From NCBI RefSeq assembly GCF_044142105.1, contig NZ_JBGTYM010000002.1, positions 619,893-683,892 on the forward strand: a stretch of 64,000 bases of DNA, given 5' to 3'. Numbering within the stretch: position 1 is the stretch's first letter; the number at the start of each line of letters is the position of its first letter. A program made the translations under genes and the position numbers. Positions 24,961 to 32,057 of the stretch are shown here, in pieces. This stretch comes from Pseudogemmobacter sp044142105 (lineage in GTDB: Bacteria > Pseudomonadota > Alphaproteobacteria > Rhodobacterales > Rhodobacteraceae). Under the pieces are notes generated by a model that was not told where the DNA came from, ran no database searches, and worked only from the letters and a program-made list of their open reading frames with translations.

Positions 24961-25631
24961 TGGCGGGTGTGCGCGTCAAGATCTGCGGCGTAAGGACCGA
25001 GGCCGAGCTGCGCGCCGTGGCGGCGGCGGGGGCGGCCTATGTCGGGTTGAATTTTTTCGCGAAATCTCCTCGTTTCGTGACCCAGGCCGAGGCCCGCGCC
25101 CTGGCGCATGCCGCGCCCGAGGGGCTGTGCAAGGTCGGGCTGGTGGTCAATGCCGACGATGCCGCGTTGGATGCTCTGGTCGAGGCGGTGCCGCTGGACA
25201 TGCTGCAACTTCATGGTTCGGAAACGCCGGATCGGGTGGCCGAGGTGCGGGCGCGCTATGGCCTGCCGGTGATGAAGGCAGTGGGTGTCGCGGATGAGGG
25301 CGATCTGGCGGGGTTGCTGGAACATGCGCTGGCCGCCGACCAGATCCTGATCGACGCCAAGGCGCCGAAGGGCGCGGCTCTGCCGGGCGGCAATGGCGTG
25401 GCCTTCGACTGGCGGCTGGTGGCGCAGCGGCGCTGGATCCGGCCCTGGATGCTGGCGGGCGGGCTGACCCCGGAGAATGTGGCCGAGGCGATCAGGCTGA
25501 CCGGCGCGCGGCAGGTCGATGTCTCGTCGGGCGTCGAAAGCGCGCCGGGGGTCAAGGATGCGGCGAAGATCGCGGCCTTCACCGCCGCCGCCCATCGCCG
25601 CACCGAGGCCGGGGTGCCGATCCTGCGATGA
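24960..25631 (+). CDS. trpF: Phosphoribosylanthranilate isomerase
   Basis: Third step of tryptophan synthesis: Amadori rearrangement of phosphoribosylanthranilate. The 223-residue TIM barrel has the catalytic cysteine in VKICGVRTEAE (residues 6-16), the phosphate-binding LNFFAKSPRFV near residue 31, LQLHGSE near 82 and the second phosphate site VDVSSGVESAPGVKD near 181, which holds the catalytic Asp. It is coupled to lapA upstream and overlaps the GNAT gene by four bases. trpB is 1.5 kb downstream instead of adjacent. Confidence 0.96.
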   Translation: MAGVRVKICGVRTEAELRAVAAAGAAYVGLNFFAKSPRFVTQAEARALAHAAPEGLCKVGLVVNADDAALDALVEAVPLDMLQLHGSETPDRVAEVRARYGLPVMKAVGVADEGDLAGLLEHALAADQILIDAKAPKGAALPGGNGVAFDWRLVAQRRWIRPWMLAGGLTPENVAEAIRLTGARQVDVSSGVESAPGVKDAAKIAAFTAAAHRRTEAGVPILR

Positions 25632-26077
25632 CGGTGGTTGTGTTCAGGGATGCGACGCGGGCGGATGTTCCCGCCCTTGTGGACATGCTGCGCGACGATC
25701 TGCTTGGCCAGGGACGCGAGACTGACGATCCAGCCCCCTATCTGGCGGCCTTTGACGAGATCGCGGCCAATCCCTGCCATCAGCTGATCGTCGGCGAAAG
25801 CGGCGGCCGGGTCGTGGCGACCTGCCAGCTTACCATCCTGTCGGGCCTGTCGCGCCAGGGCGCCCGGCGGGCGCTGGTCGAGGCGGTGCGCGTGGCCAGC
25901 ACAGATCGCGGCCATGGAATCGGAGCGTTGCTGATGGCGGAATGCGAGGCGCGGGCGCGCAAGGCGGGTTGCGCAATGATCCAGCTGACCACGGACCGCG
26001 CCCGGGCGGCGGCGCATCGCTTCTATGAACGGCTGGGCTACGAGGCCAGCCACCTGGGCATGAAGAAGGCGCTCTGA
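25628..26077 (+). CDS. GNAT-family N-acetyltransferase
   Basis: A 149-residue acyl-CoA-dependent acetyltransferase. The acetyl-CoA binding motif A region is VRVASTDRGHGIGALLMAEC (near residue 87-106), preceded by QLTILSGLSRQG and followed by QLTTDRARAAAHRFYERLGY, the standard C-terminal strand-helix. The substrate is unknown. Its start overlaps the trpF stop (ATGA), so it belongs to the lapA-trpF transcript; no direct tie to tryptophan synthesis is known. Confidence 0.88.
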   Translation: MTVVVFRDATRADVPALVDMLRDDLLGQGRETDDPAPYLAAFDEIAANPCHQLIVGESGGRVVATCQLTILSGLSRQGARRALVEAVRVASTDRGHGIGALLMAECEARARKAGCAMIQLTTDRARAAAHRFYERLGYEASHLGMKKAL

Positions 26078-26115
26078 GCCGCGGCCGAGGGCCTGTGCGC
26101 GGGCCTTTGCGACTT

Positions 26116-26156
26116 CCGGGCCCGCGCCGCCGAGGAGCGAAACGGCGCGGGCCCGG
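26116..26156. terminator. Perfect 14-bp GC stem between convergent genes
   Basis: CCGGGCCCGCGCCG (26116-26129) and its exact complement (26143-26156) enclose 13 bases in the gap between the GNAT gene and the DUF4394 gene. No T run follows on either side, so termination is likely but not certain. Confidence 0.5.
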
Positions 26157-26172
26157 ACCTGCCGCAGAACCC

Positions 26173-26949
26173 TTACATCGCGGGCAGAACAGTGATGTCG
26201 CGGATCGGCTGGTCGGTGCCGGTCAGCGCCCAGCTGCCGCTGACCGCTCCGGTTTCCAGATCGACCGTGTGCAGGTTCGACCCGGCGACCAGCCAGGCGG
26301 TATTGGCGCCCTCGGGCGTGGTGGCGATGTCGAAGGCATAGGTTTCGGCCGCATCGACCCCGAGCTTGCCGATCGCCTTCAGCGTGCCGTCATTGGGCTT
26401 GGTCTGCTGGATCAGCCCGCCGATGGTGGCGTCGATGTTGAACATCGCGGTCTTTTCCGGCTTGCCATGGCTGTTGGTATAGGCGGCGGCCACGATCATC
26501 GGCGCCTCGCCCGCATGCATGTCGCCCTCTTCGAAGGCCAGGTTTCCATCCACCGTGACCGCGCCGCTGTCAGGATCGACTCGGTGGTTGGTGGTCCCGG
26601 TCATGAAGCGCAGCTTGTCGGCGGCGGGGTTGAAATCGACCACGACCGGCGTGTCGGCCAAGGGCAGCATCGTGTCCATCGTCGCCACTTCGGTTGTCGC
26701 GCCGGTCGTCGGGTCGATGGTGACGATCTTGTGGTCGGCGGTGACGCCATAGACCTTGCCATCCGAGGGGCGCAGATCGATGCCGAGCAGGCTGTCGACG
26801 CCCTGTGTCTCGGCCTGGCCGGTCACGGTGGCGGTTGCGGTGTCGATCCAGAGCAGCGTCTTGTCGCCGGTCAGGGCCACCACGGTCTGGGCGGCGGCGG
26901 GAAGGGCGGCGGTGGTGGCCAGCAGGGCGGTGAGGGCGAATGTCTTCAT
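26173..26949 (-). CDS. Secreted DUF4394-type protein
   Basis: A 258-residue exported protein: signal peptide MKTFALTALLATTAALPAAAQ, then repeating beta-propeller-like blades (LTGDKTLLWIDTATATVTG, GIDLRPSDGKVYGVTADHKI, VVDFNPAADKLRFMTGTTNH, LHTVDLETGAVSGSWAL). This pattern fits DUF4394, a family with no assigned function. The start at 26949 begins the signal peptide; an upstream in-frame codon at 27018 is disfavoured. It lies on the opposite strand between the trpF and trpB genes. Confidence 0.75.
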   Translation of the reverse strand: MKTFALTALLATTAALPAAAQTVVALTGDKTLLWIDTATATVTGQAETQGVDSLLGIDLRPSDGKVYGVTADHKIVTIDPTTGATTEVATMDTMLPLADTPVVVDFNPAADKLRFMTGTTNHRVDPDSGAVTVDGNLAFEEGDMHAGEAPMIVAAAYTNSHGKPEKTAMFNIDATIGGLIQQTKPNDGTLKAIGKLGVDAAETYAFDIATTPEGANTAWLVAGSNLHTVDLETGAVSGSWALTGTDQPIRDITVLPAM

Positions 26950-27125
26950 CGTCTTGGGTCCCCTTGGGATTGCTACAGGTGAACCCGCAGTTACGAAGCG
27001 TGGCCGGGCGAGTTTCACACCGGACGGCGGGGCGGGATCACGAAACCGTCAGGCGGCGCGAGGCCAGCGGCTTTACCGCCCCCCGCATTGGCGCTACATC
27101 GGGCGGAACAGCAGGGATGGGTGAC

Positions 27126-28358
27126 ATGGCCGACGACGGTGTGAACAGCTTCATGACAGGCCCCGATGAGCAGGGCCGTTTCGGCATCTTCGGCGGGCGT
27201 TTCGTGTCGGAAACGCTGATGCCGCTGATCCTTGAGCTTGAGGCGCGCTACGAACACGCCAAGACCGATCCCAGCTTCTGGGCCGAGATGGACGACCTGT
27301 GGAAGCACTATGTCGGCCGCCCCTCACCCTTGTATCACGCCAGCCGCCTGACCGAGCATCTTGGCGGTGCGAAGATCTATATGAAGCGTGACGAGCTGAA
27401 CCATACCGGCGCGCATAAGATCAACAATGTGCTGGGGCAGATCATCCTTGCCCGCCGTATGGGCAAGACGCGCATCATCGCGGAAACCGGGGCGGGCCAG
27501 CATGGCGTGGCGACGGCCACGGTCTGTGCCAAGTTCGGGCTGAAATGCGTGGTCTATATGGGCGCGCATGATGTGGAACGCCAGGCGCCGAACGTCTTCC
27601 GCATGAAGCTTCTGGGGGCCGAGGTGATTCCGGTGACCTCGGGCCGGGGTACGCTGAAGGATGCGATGAACGACGCGCTGCGGGACTGGGTCACCAATGT
27701 GCGCGACACGTTCTATTGCATCGGCACGGTGGCCGGGCCGCATCCCTATCCGGCGATGGTGCGCGATTTCCAGTCGATCATCGGCAAGGAAGTGCGCTGG
27801 CAGCTGGCCGAGCAAGAGGGCGAGGGCCGTCTGCCCGATACGGTGATCGCTGCGATCGGTGGCGGGTCGAATGCCATGGGTCTGTTCTTTCCGTTCCTCG
27901 ACGATCCTTCGGTCCGCATCATCGGCGTCGAGGCTGGTGGCAAGGGCGTGGACGACCGGATGCAGCATTGCGCCAGCCTGACCGGCGGGCGCCCCGGCGT
28001 GCTGCATGGCAACCGCACCTATCTGTTGCAGGACCCGGACGGGCAGATCCTGGAAGGCTTCTCGATTTCGGCCGGCCTCGACTATCCGGGTATCGGGCCG
28101 GAACATGCCTGGCTGCATGATATCGGTCGTGCCGAATATGTCAGCATCACGGATGCCGAGGCATTGGAGGCTTTTCAACTCTCCTGCCGCCTCGAGGGCA
28201 TCATCCCCGCATTGGAGCCGAGCCACGCGCTGGCCCATGTGATGAAGATCGCCCCGACCCTGCCCAGAGAGCATATCATCGTGATGAACATGTGCGGCCG
28301 GGGCGACAAGGACATCTTCACCGTCGCCCGCCATCTGGGTGTCGAGATGAAGGGCTGA
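27126..28358 (+). CDS. trpB: Tryptophan synthase beta chain
   Basis: PLP enzyme that joins indole and serine. The 410-residue product has FGGRFVSETLMPLI, the PLP lysine in LNHTGAHKINN (Lys near residue 95), GAGQHGVATA, and the phosphate-binding GGGSNAMGLF near residue 241. Start chosen at 27126 (MADDGVNSFMTGPD); an in-frame ATG nine bases upstream (27117) is possible. trpA does not follow; the next genes are an unrelated PepSY/LuxR cassette. Confidence 0.96.
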   Translation: MADDGVNSFMTGPDEQGRFGIFGGRFVSETLMPLILELEARYEHAKTDPSFWAEMDDLWKHYVGRPSPLYHASRLTEHLGGAKIYMKRDELNHTGAHKINNVLGQIILARRMGKTRIIAETGAGQHGVATATVCAKFGLKCVVYMGAHDVERQAPNVFRMKLLGAEVIPVTSGRGTLKDAMNDALRDWVTNVRDTFYCIGTVAGPHPYPAMVRDFQSIIGKEVRWQLAEQEGEGRLPDTVIAAIGGGSNAMGLFFPFLDDPSVRIIGVEAGGKGVDDRMQHCASLTGGRPGVLHGNRTYLLQDPDGQILEGFSISAGLDYPGIGPEHAWLHDIGRAEYVSITDAEALEAFQLSCRLEGIIPALEPSHALAHVMKIAPTLPREHIIVMNMCGRGDKDIFTVARHLGVEMKG

Positions 28359-28374
28359 CGGCATCCTCAGCCGA

Positions 28375-28404
28375 TAAACCACGGTTTATGCCGCTAAACC
28401 GTGG
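28375..28404. repeat. Triple TAAACC inverted-repeat element after trpB
   Basis: CCACGGTTTA (28379-28388) and TAAACCGTGG (28395-28404) are perfect complements around TGCCGC, and another TAAACC starts at 28375. No T run follows, so besides a trpB terminator it may be an operator for the PepSY/LuxR cassette that starts 126 bases later. Confidence 0.5.
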
Positions 28405-28530
28405 GCAAGGAGACGTGGTTCTAAACTCTTGTCCAATGGCAGTCCGGCCCGTCCTGTGGCCCGACTGTGCCATCGTCGACGACCTTCGCGGTCGCATGAC
28501 GACAGCAACCCAAAGACGAGAGGACAGACC

Positions 28531-29004
28531 ATGACATCGACAACCCGCGCCATTCTGCTTGCTTCCGCGCTGATCTTCGCCGGGCCGATGGCCATGGCCG
28601 CGGTGACGACCGATCAGGTCGTCGAGACCTATAAGGCGCAAGGCTACAGCTATATCGAGGTGAAGCAGGGACCCACCCAGATCAAGGTCGAGGCCGTGAA
28701 GGGCAGCGAAAAGGTCGAGGTGGTGATCGACATGGAAACGGGCGCGGTTCTCAAGCAAGAGACCGAGCAGGCCTCGGCTGAAGACCAGGGCCGGAGCGGC
28801 GTCGAGATCCGCACGCGCAAGGAGGACTTTGTCGAACCCGGCGACGATGACGAAGATGGCGTTGACGACAACGGCGACGACGATGGCGATGACGATCACG
28901 GCGGCGACGATCACGGTGGCGACGATGGCGGTGATGATGGCGATGACGATCATGGCGGCGATCACGACGGTGGTGACGATGACCATGGTGACGACGACAA
29001 CTGA
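28531..29004 (+). CDS. Secreted PepSY-like protein with Asp/His/Gly-rich tail
   Basis: A 157-residue exported protein. Signal peptide MTSTTRAILLASALIFAGPMAMA; a PepSY-type domain at about residues 25-82 (TDQVVETYKAQGYSYIEVKQ ... VVIDMETGAVLKQE); then from residue about 102 a low-complexity tail almost entirely of Asp, Gly and His. The tail looks suited to binding divalent metals, an inference from composition. GAGAGGA lies seven bases upstream of the ATG. The next gene encodes a shorter paralogue, and a membrane LuxR-type regulator follows; the three look like one operon. Confidence 0.78.
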   Translation: MTSTTRAILLASALIFAGPMAMAAVTTDQVVETYKAQGYSYIEVKQGPTQIKVEAVKGSEKVEVVIDMETGAVLKQETEQASAEDQGRSGVEIRTRKEDFVEPGDDDEDGVDDNGDDDGDDDHGGDDHGGDDGGDDGDDDHGGDHDGGDDDHGDDDN

Positions 29005-29081
29005 TCCGTAAGGACAGAAGGATTGCCCCGGCCCTGGTGCTGCGCGATAGTCGCGACACCGGGGCCCTTGGCCGGGACGGG

Positions 29082-29513
29082 ATGGCACGGATGCAACGAC
29101 GCGCATTTCTGATAGGGTCTTTCGCGGGTCTGATGGCCGGACCGGCGCTTGCGTCGCGCGATTTCGTGGAAGAGATCGTGCGCGAGCTCAAGGACCAGGG
29201 TTATCGCAAGATCCAGGTGTCCCGCACGATGCTGGGCCGGATGCGCATCACCGCTGAAAACGCGCGCGGCAGCCGCGAGATCATTGTCAATCCTGCGACC
29301 GGCGAGATTCTGCGCGATCTGCGGACAAGCGGCGCGACAGAGGACATTCTGGGCGGAGAAAACGGCAATTCGGGGAAGGGCAAGGGCGACGTCGACGACG
29401 ATGACGACGATGACGATGACGGCGGAGACGACAAAGACGGCGAAGGTGGTGGCAGCGGCGAGGGTGGCGGCGACCATGGTGGCGGCGACGATGACGGAGG
29501 CGATGATGACTAG
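29082..29513 (+). CDS. PepSY-like paralogue with Tat-like signal and Asp-rich tail
   Basis: A 143-residue exported protein with a twin-arginine-like start (MQRRAFLIGSFAGLMAGPALA), a PepSY-type domain (DFVEEIVRELKDQGYRKIQV ... EIIVNPATGEILRDLR) and a tail with nine consecutive aspartates followed by Gly/Asp. It aligns with the preceding protein along the whole domain, so the pair is a duplication. ATG 29082 and ATG 29091 are both possible starts. Export by a different route from its paralogue (Tat versus Sec) is suggested by the signal only. Confidence 0.72.
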   Translation: MARMQRRAFLIGSFAGLMAGPALASRDFVEEIVRELKDQGYRKIQVSRTMLGRMRITAENARGSREIIVNPATGEILRDLRTSGATEDILGGENGNSGKGKGDVDDDDDDDDDGGDDKDGEGGGSGEGGGDHGGGDDDGGDDD

Positions 29514-29561
29514 GGCGGATTTGCGTGATCCGCGCCCGCGGGCACCATCACGAGGCCAGCC

Positions 29562-30161
29562 GTGACAGGGCGCTGGCTGCTGGCTTTGCTGTTCCTGGCG
29601 CAATTCTTCTGCGCCTTCTTTTTCGTCTCGGACATCCTGACCTCGGTTCTCGGCATCGCGGTCTCGCCCATGCCCTGGGAATATCGCGAGCTGATGGAAC
29701 TGGGCGCCGCGCTGGGGCTGATCACCGGCCTTGTGCTGGGCGGGCTTGCGCTTTTGCGCGCGCTGAAGGGAAGGCATCATGCCGAGGAGCGGTTGCGCCG
29801 TGCCTCGGGGGCCTTCATGTCCCTGTTGGAAGAGCGTTTTGCCGAATGGGGTCTTACGGCGGCGGAACGGGACGTTGCCCTGTTCTCGATCAAGGGGATG
29901 AGCACCGCCGAGATTGCGGCCCTGCGCAACACCAGCGAAGGCACGGTCAAGGCGCAGACCAATGCGATCTATCGCAAGGCAGGGGTCAGCGGGCGGCCGC
30001 AGCTGCTGTCGCTATTCATTGAGGATCTGATGCGCGATGATGGCGCGATCAGACCCATGCCCGAGGCGTCAGCGCAGGATGGGCGGGCCGCCGGGATGGG
30101 CCAGGGGCCGGTCTATCAGACCATAGCGCAGCCCCGCACCGATGCGATGGGCAAGGGCTGA
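29562..30161 (+). CDS. Membrane-anchored LuxR-type HTH regulator
   Basis: A 199-residue protein with two N-terminal transmembrane helices (about residues 4-32 and 46-66), a basic linker, and a LuxR-type helix-turn-helix (LTAAERDVALFSIKGMSTAE, then TSEGTVKAQTNAIYRKAGVS) at about residues 101-150. GTG start with GAGG upstream. It probably regulates the two PepSY-like genes 50 bp upstream in response to an envelope signal; this is inferred from adjacency and topology. No sensor domain besides the membrane segment is present. The last 31 codons overlap the 3' end of the convergent globin gene. Confidence 0.78.
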   Translation: MTGRWLLALLFLAQFFCAFFFVSDILTSVLGIAVSPMPWEYRELMELGAALGLITGLVLGGLALLRALKGRHHAEERLRRASGAFMSLLEERFAEWGLTAAERDVALFSIKGMSTAEIAALRNTSEGTVKAQTNAIYRKAGVSGRPQLLSLFIEDLMRDDGAIRPMPEASAQDGRAAGMGQGPVYQTIAQPRTDAMGKG

Positions 30162-30491
30162 CCAGGCGGCAGCGGTTTCGGGCGGCAATTCGCGTTTCAG
30201 AACCGAGTCGAACAGACCAAGCCAGGGTTCGAACATGCCCGGCCTGACATTCCCCGCCGCGCGGTGCACGGCCAGCGGATTGCCATCATAGCTGCGGCTG
30301 TGCAGGATCGCATTGGCCCAGAAACCGGCGATCTTGGCCTCATGCGCGGGCCAGTCGGTGACATGGGCGGCAAAGACCGGGCCAAGGCCCGGATGCTGGC
30401 GGATACAGGCATAGAATTCGGCCACGACAGCGGCGATCTGGGCCTGGGTGATCGGGAAACGGGGCGGAAGGGTCATCGCTTGGCTCGTCAT
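30069..30491 (-). CDS. Group III truncated haemoglobin
   Basis: A 140-residue globin of the class III truncated type, a haem protein linked to oxygen or NO handling. Features are FPITQAQIAAVVAEFYACIR for helices A-B, WPAHEAKIAGFWANAIL with the aromatic residues of the distal pocket, and the proximal histidine in LAVHRAAGN near residue 76. AGGA lies six bases before the ATG at 30491. Its 3' end overlaps the LuxR-type gene tail to tail by 93 bp. Confidence 0.85.
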   Translation of the reverse strand: MTSQAMTLPPRFPITQAQIAAVVAEFYACIRQHPGLGPVFAAHVTDWPAHEAKIAGFWANAILHSRSYDGNPLAVHRAAGNVRPGMFEPWLGLFDSVLKRELPPETAAAWSALAHRIGAGLRYGLIDRPLAHPGGPPILR

Positions 30492-30560
30492 CGCCTGTCC
30501 TGCGCACTTCTTGGACCGTGATGGCCCTTGGCGCGGGTGATGTCCATCGCGAAGCGTGCC

Positions 30561-30941
30561 TCAGCCGCCCTCGGCATCGGCGGCGTAGTGCCGCAGCACC
30601 TCGAGCGGCACGATGTGCAGGGTATTGGCATGGGTGGCGGCGAGGTTCACCTGCGGCGCGGCACCTTCGTGATGAGCTTGCAGGAAGCGCTCGGCGCAAA
30701 GGCACCAGCGGTCGCCCGGTTTCAACCCCGCAAAGCCGTATTCGGGGCGCGGCGTCGACAGGTCATTGCCAAGGTATTTCGACATGGCCAGGAATTCCGC
30801 CGTCATCACCGCGCAGACCGTATGCAGCCCGCGATCCTGCGGGCCGGTGTTGCAGCAGCCGTCGCGGAAAAAACCGGTCAGCGGCGCTGTCGAGCAGGGC
30901 TCAAGCGCCCCGCCGAGGACATTGATCGAAGGTTCCTTCAT
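30561..30941 (-). CDS. DUF2237 family protein
   Basis: A 126-residue cytosolic protein with the conserved DUF2237 pattern: NVLGGALEPCSTAPLTGFFR, DGCCNTGPQDRGLHTVCAVM, YLGNDLSTPRPEYGFAGL, KPGDRWCLCAERF and NLAATHANTLHIVPLE. The invariant cysteines (ten-residue region DGCCNTG, VCAVM, WCLC) suggest metal binding, but the function is unknown. The start at 30941 is chosen by family length; an in-frame ATG four codons upstream (30953) is also possible. Confidence 0.85.
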   Translation of the reverse strand: MKEPSINVLGGALEPCSTAPLTGFFRDGCCNTGPQDRGLHTVCAVMTAEFLAMSKYLGNDLSTPRPEYGFAGLKPGDRWCLCAERFLQAHHEGAAPQVNLAATHANTLHIVPLEVLRHYAADAEGG

Positions 30942-30989
30942 GCCCGGTATCATGGCGCGGCGCCGTGCACCTGTCCATCGCGGCCCGCA

Positions 30990-31829
30990 TCACGGTGTTG
31001 TGCCGCAGCTGGCGCCATAGCCCACCACCGGCGGCAGGCTGCCATCTTCGGCGATCTCGCCCACGGTCGTCACCGATAGGCGGCCCGCCGGACCCGCATA
31101 GGTGAAGGCACAGAAGCCAAAGCCGGTGCCTGCGCAGGACTCGACCTCGGGCACGCCCGCTGCGGCAAGGTCGGGCGCGATGCCGAATTCCTCGACCGCT
31201 TCCGGCGGCGCGGGTTGCCAGCCCGCCAAGGCCAGCATCTGCCGCGCCATATCGATGGGCAGGCCATAGATATAGGGCACCTGTGCCGCGCCGTTGCAGA
31301 CCGGCTCGCTCAGGGCGGGGGGCGTGACGACCAGCCCATCCGCGCCCACCGCTTGCAAGTCGGCCACCGGCTGCGGCACCAGATCGCCGCTGTAGATGCG
31401 CAGGCCCGCCGCGCCGAACCGGTCGATCTGGCCGATCATCACTGCAGGTTCGTCGGTCGCATAGACGACGATCTCAAGCTTGTCGCCGGTGAACAAGCCG
31501 ACATTGCCGTCGACCAGCTCGCAAGTGCCGCTGGTCGCCGCGGAATAGCCCGACACGAAACTGACCGCGGTCCAGGCGCCAATCGTTTCCTCGGATGTAA
31601 CGCCCCAGCCCAGTTGCGCGAGGCGCTTGCCCGCGGGCGTCTGCGGCTCGGGCAGGAGGAGATGTTCGCAGGCGGCGCGGTCGGGGCCGGCCGCCGGGGC
31701 GGGGTTCAGGTGGTCCAGCCGCAGCACCTGAAGCCCCGGCACCTGAGAGGCGACATGGGGGCCGGCCGCGGCGGCGGGCAGGGCGAGAAGGCCAAGGAAA
31801 AGGGCGGCGACAGGGGATCTTGCAGGCAT
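30990..31829 (-). CDS. Secreted protein of unknown function
   Basis: A 279-residue protein with a signal peptide (MPARSPVAALFLGLLALPAAAAG) and no recognised domain. Six cysteines occur in the mature part (ACEHLL, TCELVD, VCNGAA, SCAGTGFGFCAF, ASCGTTP), consistent with disulphides in the periplasm. GGAG seven bases upstream supports the ATG at 31829. Codon use is like the neighbours. It is divergent from ileS across a 228-bp gap that contains an attenuator-like hairpin on the ileS side. Confidence 0.65.
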   Translation of the reverse strand: MPARSPVAALFLGLLALPAAAAGPHVASQVPGLQVLRLDHLNPAPAAGPDRAACEHLLLPEPQTPAGKRLAQLGWGVTSEETIGAWTAVSFVSGYSAATSGTCELVDGNVGLFTGDKLEIVVYATDEPAVMIGQIDRFGAAGLRIYSGDLVPQPVADLQAVGADGLVVTPPALSEPVCNGAAQVPYIYGLPIDMARQMLALAGWQPAPPEAVEEFGIAPDLAAAGVPEVESCAGTGFGFCAFTYAGPAGRLSVTTVGEIAEDGSLPPVVGYGASCGTTP

Positions 31830-31942
31830 GAATCGTCTCCGGGGCAATCCTGAACATGTTCGCCTTTGCCTGCCGCCTGTCCAGTCGGGTTTGCCCGCTG
31901 GCCCACTGGACCCTGCCGGGCCAAGCTTCTATAAGGCGCGCC

Positions 31943-31990
31943 ATGTGCTGCGGGCCCGCCTTTCGTCGAATTAGCGGCCCGGCGGTCTGA
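31943..31990 (+). CDS. Possible 15-residue leader peptide of ileS
   Basis: A short frame MCCGPAFRRISGPAV with AAGG seven bases upstream; its TGA lies inside the left arm of the hairpin that ends in TTTTT. It holds one isoleucine codon and two cysteine codons. The arrangement resembles transcription attenuation, but TATAAG at 31930-31935 could equally be a -10 box, which would make the message leaderless. Low confidence that it is translated. Confidence 0.3.
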   Translation: MCCGPAFRRISGPAV

Positions 31991-32012
31991 CCCTGTCAGC
32001 CGCCGGGTTTTT
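31978..32012 (+). terminator. Attenuator-like terminator hairpin in the ileS leader
   Basis: Stem of 13 bp with one bulged T: CCCGGCGG pairs with CCGCCGGG and CTGAC with GTCAG, three-base loop, then TTTTT (32008-32012). No plus-strand gene lies upstream, so the structure acts on a leader transcript; ileS starts 45 bases later. Confidence 0.7.
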
Positions 32013-32057
32013 GTGATTCCCCCCAGGCCGCAACAGATTTCCAGACAGAGGCTAGAC

